Shown here piece by piece: positions 59,209-64,000 of a stretch of 64,000 bases of DNA (the stretch's first letter is position 1; each line of letters begins with the position of its first letter). Below the pieces are notes generated by a model. It was not told the origin of the DNA. It made no database searches and saw only the letters and a program-made list of their open reading frames with translations. Made by a program: the position numbers and the translations under genes. This DNA is from Craurococcus roseus (GTDB taxonomy: Bacteria; Pseudomonadota; Alphaproteobacteria; Acetobacterales; Acetobacteraceae). The DNA lies in contig NZ_BAAAFZ010000029.1 of assembly GCF_039523795.1 (NCBI RefSeq), positions 36,573 to 100,572 on the forward strand, in the 5' to 3' direction.

Positions 59209-59408
59209 GGACGTTCTTCCTCGCTCCGTTCTGGCGTGGGCCGGTTCTGACGGCGCCGGCCTCCCTGTGCGCAGTGTGCTTAATGCGAGACGGGTGCGGC
59301 GCAAAGGGCGCCTTTCGCGGCGCGCCCTGACGCGGCCCCCTTCACGGGGCGCCGGGGCGGTGGCTTCATGCCGGCCGTGACCATTCCGCCCGCCGCTGCC
59401 GCCACCCC

Positions 59409-60237
59409 GTGCTGACCGCCCTGGCCGTCGGCGCCGCCCTCCTCCTCGCGCTCGGCGCCTTCGCCGCTTCGCCGCCGGGCCGGGGCAGAACGGGCGCGTC
59501 GGTGGTGGGGGGCGGGTGCGTCGCGGCCTCTGCGGGTTTGGCCGTCCTCGGCCTCGCCGCCCTCGCGCCCGACGGCGAACCGGCGGGGGCGCTGACGCTT
59601 CCGCTGGGCCCGATCCGGGGGGGCGCCGCCTTGGCGCTGGACGGGTTGTCGGCGTGGTTCTTGGTGCCCGTGGGGATCGCGGGCGCCGGTTGCGCGCTTG
59701 CCGCCGCGGCCTCGCCGCCCCAGGCGCGTGGGCCGGCGGCGCTGCCGCTGTCGCTCGCCGGGTTGGCGCTCTGCTTCGCGGCGGCGGATGGCGCCTTGAT
59801 GCTGTGCGGCCTCGGCTTGGTCCTTTTGGTGGTGGCGACGGGCGGCGAAGAACCCGGCGGCGCGGCGCCTGTGCTCGCCGTGGCGGGGCTGCTGTGCCTG
59901 GGCGCGGCGCTCGGCCTCCTGGGCGGCGCGGCGACCGGGTTCGACACGCTGCGCGCCCTGCCGCCCGAAGGTTGGCGGGCGGCGGCCGTGCCGTTCCTCG
60001 GCCTCGCCGGGGCGGGCGCGATCGCCGCGGCGCTGCCGCTCGCGGTGTCCCGGCCGGCGGGGGGCGTGGAAGCGCCGTTGCTCGCCGCGGCGCTGCCCTT
60101 GGCCGCCGTGTACGCATTGGCGCGCCTGCTCCCCGACCTCGGCGGGCCGGCGCAGCCGTCGTGGTGGGGCTTGCCGCGCGGCGCGGGCGGCGGCGCGGGC
60201 GCGGCGGCGGCGGCGGCGCGGGCGGCGTTGGCGGAGG
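59409..60237 (+). CDS. Hydrogenase-4-like membrane subunit (HyfB-type), N-terminal part up to gap
   Basis: NuoL/HyfB-type antiporter-like membrane subunit, interrupted by an N gap. GTG 59409 start has no strong ribosome-binding site. The visible 276 residues are Ala/Gly/Leu-rich helices. GGAALALDGLSAWFLVPVGIAGAG matches the conserved DGLSAFFL region. The later segment PFLGLAGAGAIAAALPLAVSRPAGGVEAPLLAAAL corresponds to the family region that normally reads like KAGLVPLHVWLPLAHPAAPS, but the Lys and the His are missing. So the channel residues seem lost. Its role in proton pumping is doubtful. Confidence 0.7.
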
Positions 60238-60308
60238 NNNNNNNNNNNNNNNNNNNNNNNNNNNNNNNNNNNNNNNNNNNNNNNNNNNNNNNNNNNNNNN
60301 NNNNNNNN
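60238..60308. other. Assembly gap (71 N)
   Basis: Unknown bases inside the HyfB-like gene. The flanking coding frames are not in phase with a 71-base distance, so the true length differs. It splits one gene or joins two distinct ones. Confidence 0.95.
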
Positions 60309-60309
60309 C

Positions 60310-61425
60310 CAGGAGGAATGGCTGGGCCGGCGGTGGACCGACGCCATCCACCCGGAGGACGCGGGGCGCGTGGCCCGGTTCGCCGGCGCCGCCGTGGCGG
60401 GCCTTTGCGCGATGGCGCTCGGCGCGGCGCTGGTGTTCCGCGGCGCGGACCTTGGCGCCCTGGCGGCGCTGGCCGTCGGCGGAGGGTTGCTGCTGGCCGC
60501 GGGCGGCGGCTTGGCGGTGGCGGCGCTGGCGCTGGTGGCGGCGCTCCTGGCGCGGTCCGCGGGGAGCGCGCGGCTCGACCGCCTCGGCGGGCTGGCGCGG
60601 TTCATGCCCATCGCCGCCATGGCGGCGGCGCTGCCCGCCGTCATGACCCTGGCGATGCTGCCGCTGTTCCCGGGCTTCGCCGGCTCCTGGGCCTTGATGC
60701 AAGCGCTGGTGTCCGGGTGGCGCTTGGGCGGCGCCGCCTTGCCGCTGTTCTGCGCGGGGGGACTCGTGCTCGCCGGGGCGGCGTCGGCGGTCCTCGCCGC
60801 TGCGATGCTGCGGTTCTTCGCCGCCGCCTTTCTCGGCCGGCCGCGGACGCCGCGCGCCGCGGGCGCGCGGGACGCGGCGGGCCTGTCCTGCTGGGCGCTG
60901 CTGCTCCCCGTCGCGCCGTTGGTGCTCCTGGGGTTGGCGCCGGGCTTGGCGCTCGCCTGGGGCCGGGCGGCGCTGGCCGTGGTCGCCGGCCGGGCGCCGG
61001 TGCCCACGCGCGGCGCCGGCTTGGCGTTGGCGGAGGGTGGCGCCGCTTACGCGCCGCTGCTGCTCGCGGCCTTGCTCGCGCTGTTCGGCCTCGCGGTCGC
61101 CGCCTTGGTGCTGCGGCTGGCGCCGCCGGGCGGGGCGGGGCGCGGGCCGGCTTGGGAGGGCGGGTTCCTCGCGCCGCCGCCGCACTTGCCCTTCGGCGAG
61201 CCGTTGACGCAGCCGAGCGCCGCCGGGCTGGCCGAGCCGCTCCTGGGCTTGCTCGGCGGACCGGCGGCGGCGCGGCGCGCGTCGTCGTCGCTCGTTCGCC
61301 GCCTCCGGGCGACGGTGACGGGCGCCCCGCTTCCTTCCCGAACCACCGCGGGCGCGGCGCTGGGCGGCGCGCTCTTCCTCCTCGCGGCGGCCTTGGCGGC
61401 GCTGGCCGTCGCCGGGGGCGGGTGA
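60310..61425 (+). CDS. Hydrogenase-4-like membrane subunit (HyfB-type), C-terminal part after gap
   Basis: Open from the gap to 61425, 371 residues. Most of it is the C-terminal half of a HyfB-like protein: SARLDRLGGLARFMPIAAMAAALPAV matches the DRLGGLARRMP block. ALMQALVSGWRLGGAALPLF follows. A long hydrophilic C-terminal loop carries PAWEGGFLAPPPHLPFGEPL, near the WxCG or W-x-G end of the family. The first residues after the gap read EEWLGRRWTDAIHPEDAGRV, which is not expected here and resembles a PAS domain. The final codons overlap the start of the next gene (GTGA). Confidence 0.65.
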   Translation, partial: QEEWLGRRWTDAIHPEDAGRVARFAGAAVAGLCAMALGAALVFRGADLGALAALAVGGGLLLAAGGGLAVAALALVAALLARSAGSARLDRLGGLARFMPIAAMAAALPAVMTLAMLPLFPGFAGSWALMQALVSGWRLGGAALPLFCAGGLVLAGAASAVLAAAMLRFFAAAFLGRPRTPRAAGARDAAGLSCWALLLPVAPLVLLGLAPGLALAWGRAALAVVAGRAPVPTRGAGLALAEGGAAYAPLLLAALLALFGLAVAALVLRLAPPGGAGRGPAWEGGFLAPPPHLPFGEPLTQPSAAGLAEPLLGLLGGPAAARRASSSLVRRLRATVTGAPLPSRTTAGAALGGALFLLAAALAALAVAGGG

Positions 61426-62450
61426 AGGCGGTGGCGCCCTGGAGCGGGCTCCTCCTCCAGATCCTGCACGCCGCGCTGCTGCTGGCGGCGGCGCCGCTGG
61501 TCGCCGGGCTGACGCATTGGGTGCGAGCGCGGTTGGAGGGGCGGCGCGGCGCTTCGCCGCTACAGCCCTACCGCGACCTTGCGCGCGGCCTGCGCCGGCT
61601 GCCGGTGCTGGCGCCGGGCGCTTCGCCGTTGGCCGCGGCGGCGCCGCTGGTGGCGGTCGGGGCGCTGGCGCTCGCGGCCGGGCTGCTGCCGCCCGTGCTG
61701 CTCCCCGGCCTCGGCGGCCCGACGCTCCTCGGCCCAGCGCCCGCCGCGCTGTCCCTCGATCCGGTCGCGCCCGCGCCGGCGCCGGTGTCGGGCGATCTGG
61801 TGCTGATCGCCGCGCTGCTCGGCTTGTCGCGCTTCGCGTTGGCGCTGGCGCTGGCCGACGCCGGCACCGCCGCCGGCGGCCTCGGCGCGTCGCGGCTGGC
61901 GGCGCAACCGGCGTTGTTCGAGCCGGCGCTGCTGCTGGTGGCGCTGTGCGCGGCGGCGCTCGCCGGGGCGGCGGCCGCGTCCGGCGGGGCCGACGCGGGT
62001 CCGGACGGGGCCGTCGCGCTTGGGGCACGGGCGCCGCTGTTGCTGGCGCTGGCGGCGGTGCTGCTGGTGGCCGCGTCCGAAACGCCGGGACCGCCGGTCG
62101 GGGGGGTGGGCGGCGGCGCGATGCTCCACGACCTCGGAACCGCGCCGGAGGCGGCCGGGATGGACTTTTCTGGCTGGCACCTCGCGCTCTGGGATTACGC
62201 GCGGGCGCTGCGCCGCACCCTGTTCCTCGCGCTGCTGCTGGCGCTGTTGCCCTGGTCGCCCCCGGGCGGCGCGGTGCTCGGGCCTTTGTTCGGGATGGCG
62301 GGGTTCGGCCTAGCGTGCGTCGCGGCCGCCGCCGTGGAGGGCGGCCTCGTCGCGCCGCACCCGGAGCGGGTGCCGGCCTTGGGCGTCGGCGCGGTGGCGC
62401 TGGCGGCGGTGGCGGCGGCGTTGCTGCTGCTCGGGGGCGTGGCGGCTTGA
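61422..62450 (+). CDS. Hydrogenase-4-like membrane subunit (HyfC/HycD-type)
   Basis: A 342-residue NuoH-type integral membrane protein that would link the hydrogenase-like arm to the antiporter-like subunits. It starts with GTG overlapping the previous stop. Seen: LLLQILHAALLLAAAPLVAGLTHWVRARLEGRRGASPLQPYRDLARGLRR, the conserved quinone/hydrogenase-side loop (here split as LEGRRGASPLQPYRDL), AQPALFEPALLLVALC and the family landmark MLHDLGTAPEAAGMDFSGW. At MDFSGWHLALWDYARALRR the usual Glu and Lys of the ExS...EWAxxLK block are Asp, Asp and Arg. Overall topology is intact. Overlaps the next gene as TTGA. Confidence 0.82.
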   Translation: MKAVAPWSGLLLQILHAALLLAAAPLVAGLTHWVRARLEGRRGASPLQPYRDLARGLRRLPVLAPGASPLAAAAPLVAVGALALAAGLLPPVLLPGLGGPTLLGPAPAALSLDPVAPAPAPVSGDLVLIAALLGLSRFALALALADAGTAAGGLGASRLAAQPALFEPALLLVALCAAALAGAAAASGGADAGPDGAVALGARAPLLLALAAVLLVAASETPGPPVGGVGGGAMLHDLGTAPEAAGMDFSGWHLALWDYARALRRTLFLALLLALLPWSPPGGAVLGPLFGMAGFGLACVAAAAVEGGLVAPHPERVPALGVGAVALAAVAAALLLLGGVAA

Positions 62451-63100
62451 ACGGCGCGTCCTTCGCCGAGGCGGTGCCGAACCTCGCCGGCGCGGCGATG
62501 CTGCTGCTCGGCCTCTTCTTGCCGACCCGGCGGAGGCCGGACGCAGCGGCGCGTCTGGTGGCTTGGCAAGGCGGGCTCCTTGCGCTCGCCGCGGCGTCCG
62601 CCGTTTGGAGCGGGGCGGCGGCGCCATCTTTTTGGTTCGTCGCGTTCGGCGCCCTGGCGGGGCGTGCGCTGCTCCTTCCCGCGCTGCTCCGGATGGCGGC
62701 GGATGGCCGCGGCGCGGCGGCGCGGGAGGCGGCTGGCCCCGCGCCGCTCCTGCTGGGCGGCGGGCTGGCGGTGCTGGCCGTCGCCGCGGTGGTGCCGACG
62801 GGCGCCGGCGTCGCGTCCGGGACCCGGGAAGGCTTGGCGCTGGCGCTCGCCACGCTGCTCGTGGGGGTGTTGGCGATGCGGCTCCGGCGGGGCGTCTTCT
62901 CCGGCTTGGCCGGGCTGGTGGCCGCGGAGAACGGGGCGCTGCTCGGGCTCGTCCACGCCGGCGGGGCGCTGCCGGGCGCGGCGGCGCTGGCGGTGCTGTC
63001 GCCGGGGTTCGTGGCCTGCGTCGCGCTGGCGACGGCGCGCGGCGGCAGCGGCACACAGGGCGTTTCCCTGCGGACGCTGTTCCGGGCCGCGCGCCGGTGA
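62447..63100 (+). CDS. Hydrogenase-4-like membrane subunit (HyfE-type)
   Basis: A 217-residue membrane protein of the HyfE group, related to NuoK. It starts at TTG 62447 (TTGA overlap with the previous gene). Six or seven hydrophobic helices are visible. The conserved glutamate region is present as GLVAAENGALLGLVHAGGA, and an Arg-rich loop (AMRLRRGVFSGL) lies before it. The weak similarity typical of this small subunit makes the gene order (B-C-E-F) the main support. The next gene overlaps by GTGA. Confidence 0.75.
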   Translation: MNGASFAEAVPNLAGAAMLLLGLFLPTRRRPDAAARLVAWQGGLLALAAASAVWSGAAAPSFWFVAFGALAGRALLLPALLRMAADGRGAAAREAAGPAPLLLGGGLAVLAVAAVVPTGAGVASGTREGLALALATLLVGVLAMRLRRGVFSGLAGLVAAENGALLGLVHAGGALPGAAALAVLSPGFVACVALATARGGSGTQGVSLRTLFRAARR

Positions 63101-64000
63101 TTCCGGTCTGGCTGCCGGTCGCGGTGCCTTGGGCGGGGGCGGCGCTGCTCGCCGCGCTGCGCCCGAGGCGGCCGGCCTTCGTCGGCCCGGCCGTCGCGTT
63201 CGCTTCCTTCGCCGCGGCGGTCGCGCTCGCCGCACGGAACGGCGCGGAGCGGCCGACGGCCGACGCGCTCGGCGTCGCGCTGCTGCTGGCCGGCGCCGCG
63301 GCCGCGCTGCTGGTCGCGGTTTGGAACGCCGGGGCGGCCCCGGCCGACGCGCCGGGCGGGGAGAACCGGTTCGTCGCGGCGGGTTTTCCGCTGCTCCAGG
63401 GGGCGCAAGCGCTGGCGCTGCTGGCCGATGACGCGGCGGTGGCCTGGATCGGGCTGGCGGTGGCGACCGGCTCCGGGGTGGCGATGGTGGCGCTTGCGGG
63501 CGGGGCGGGGCGGCGTCGCGCCTTTGTCGCGGCTTGGCGGATGCTGTTGTCCTGCGGCGCCGGCCTGTCGCTGGCGCTGCTCGGCGTCGCGCTGCTGCAC
63601 CGGGGCGTGGCGGCGGCGCCGTCCGGCTTGGAGAACCTGGGGTTCGTGCTGGTGCTGGCGGGTCACGGCGCCGTCGCCGGCTTGGCGCCGTTGCACGCTT
63701 GGCTTCCCCGGGCGGCGGCTGTCGCGGCGCCGCCGGTGGTGGCGCTGGTGGCCGGACTGCTCCCGCCGGCCGCGCTGCACGCCGTGCTCCGCGCGGCGGA
63801 GGCGGCGGGGCCGACGTCCGGCGCCTTGCCCGCGTCGGCGCTGCTGGTGGCTGTGGGCCTCGCCACGGCGGGGCTCGCCGCGGTGTCGGCTTGGAGGCTG
63901 CCGTTTCGCGCGGCGGCGCGGGGGCTGCCGGGCCGGGGCGCCGCGGGGCTGGTCGGGCTCGCCGCGGTGGGGTTCGGCCTCGGCGGCGCGGGGGGGGGGT
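63097..64000 (+). CDS. Hydrogenase-4-like membrane subunit (HyfF/HyfD-type), partial
   Basis: Starts at GTG 63097 and runs off the window after 301 residues. It is a NuoL/M-like antiporter-type membrane subunit. The recognisable core is LVLAGHGAVAGLAPLHAWLPRAAAVAAPPVVALVAGLL, aligned with the family block that normally reads like [28 protein letters not shown]. The usual Lys before this block is absent, and Asp-Ala-His-Ser-Glu is replaced by Arg-Ala-Ala-Ala-Val. So the known proton-path residues are not conserved. Last bases are a G-run and may contain errors. Confidence 0.7.
   Translation, partial: MIPVWLPVAVPWAGAALLAALRPRRPAFVGPAVAFASFAAAVALAARNGAERPTADALGVALLLAGAAAALLVAVWNAGAAPADAPGGENRFVAAGFPLLQGAQALALLADDAAVAWIGLAVATGSGVAMVALAGGAGRRRAFVAAWRMLLSCGAGLSLALLGVALLHRGVAAAPSGLENLGFVLVLAGHGAVAGLAPLHAWLPRAAAVAAPPVVALVAGLLPPAALHAVLRAAEAAGPTSGALPASALLVAVGLATAGLAAVSAWRLPFRAAARGLPGRGAAGLVGLAAVGFGLGGAGGG

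Noticed and set aside
59300..63780. A very long antisense open frame (over 1800 codons, including the N gap) through the Hyf-like genes
   Set aside because: Its translation is low-complexity Arg/Pro/Ala with no motif, a usual artefact opposite GC-rich membrane-protein genes. The plus-strand genes have family motifs and consistent overlaps.
1..64000. tRNA, rRNA, CRISPR arrays and known riboswitches
   Set aside because: I saw no cloverleaf with GTTC-type arm, no rRNA-like sequence, no spaced palindromic repeats and no recognisable riboswitch core. This is by eye only, so small RNAs could have been missed.

Overview
The window is a very GC-rich stretch of an alphaproteobacterial chromosome, most likely Rhodospirillales and probably an Acetobacteraceae/Roseomonas-like organism. 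I base this on gene content and family resemblance (RpoD, SecB, Tim44-type adaptor, DUF2243, DUF3775, DUF1194, HWE-type kinase, TRAP and Bug transport genes), not on a marker comparison. Genes are densely packed, with many 4-base ATGA, GTGA or TTGA stop/start overlaps. Two runs of N (20762-20778 and 60238-60308) show that this is a scaffolded draft. Several broken genes must therefore be read with sequencing or assembly error in mind.

Layout. 1-4.1 kb: the 5' part of rpoD (minus strand), msrA and msrB for methionine sulfoxide repair, a decayed DUF2243 membrane protein and a class V aminotransferase. 4.2-23.6 kb: an exopolysaccharide (EPS) locus of Wzx/Wzy type. It has an initiating sugar-phosphate transferase, two related glycoside hydrolases (one with a Tat-like leader, one fused to two carbohydrate-binding modules and an RTX tail), four glycosyltransferases, a Wzy-like polymerase, a Wzx flippase, a Wzc/GumC-like chain-length protein with a degenerate ATPase domain, and an AAA ATPase. 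A decayed IS256-family element lies between the ATPase and the last glycosyltransferase. 24.2-36.8 kb: metabolic genes. These are a frameshifted Bug-type solute receptor, an iron-permease-family protein, an enoyl-CoA hydratase, a D-tartrate dehydratase, a GST/VOC/FkbM-methyltransferase operon, a GAF-HWE histidine kinase, an omega-aminotransferase, a COG0523 GTPase overlapping a WD40 gene, and small secreted or DUF proteins.

36.9-46.0 kb: a second surface-glycan locus on the minus strand. It has two DegT-type sugar aminotransferases, a CapD/WbpM-like dehydratase, a WecB-like UDP-sugar 2-epimerase, two GT4 glycosyltransferases, DUF805 and small membrane proteins, and an unexplained 36-codon ORF joined to both neighbours by ATGA overlaps. 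46.2-55.0 kb: mostly housekeeping genes. These are an HD-like protein lacking its metal ligands, SecB, a histidine phosphatase, a Tim44-type adaptor, MltA, an orphan LutA-like protein, a 2OG-Fe dioxygenase, an HPF/RaiA-baeRF pair and an amidase. 55.1-59.2 kb: a TRAP transporter (dctPQM) whose last gene overlaps an FkbM methyltransferase. 59.4 kb to the end: a hydrogenase-4-like membrane arm (HyfB, HyfC, HyfE and HyfF-like), interrupted by the second N gap and cut by the window end.

The most unusual items are these. The EPS locus encodes two paralogous hydrolases with different predicted export routes, and a Wzc homologue that lacks a usable Walker A motif next to a separate intact AAA ATPase. 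The Hyf-like arm has antiporter-type subunits that appear to have lost the usual channel lysine/histidine signatures. The HD-domain protein appears to have lost its catalytic ligands. I found no CRISPR array, tRNA or rRNA.
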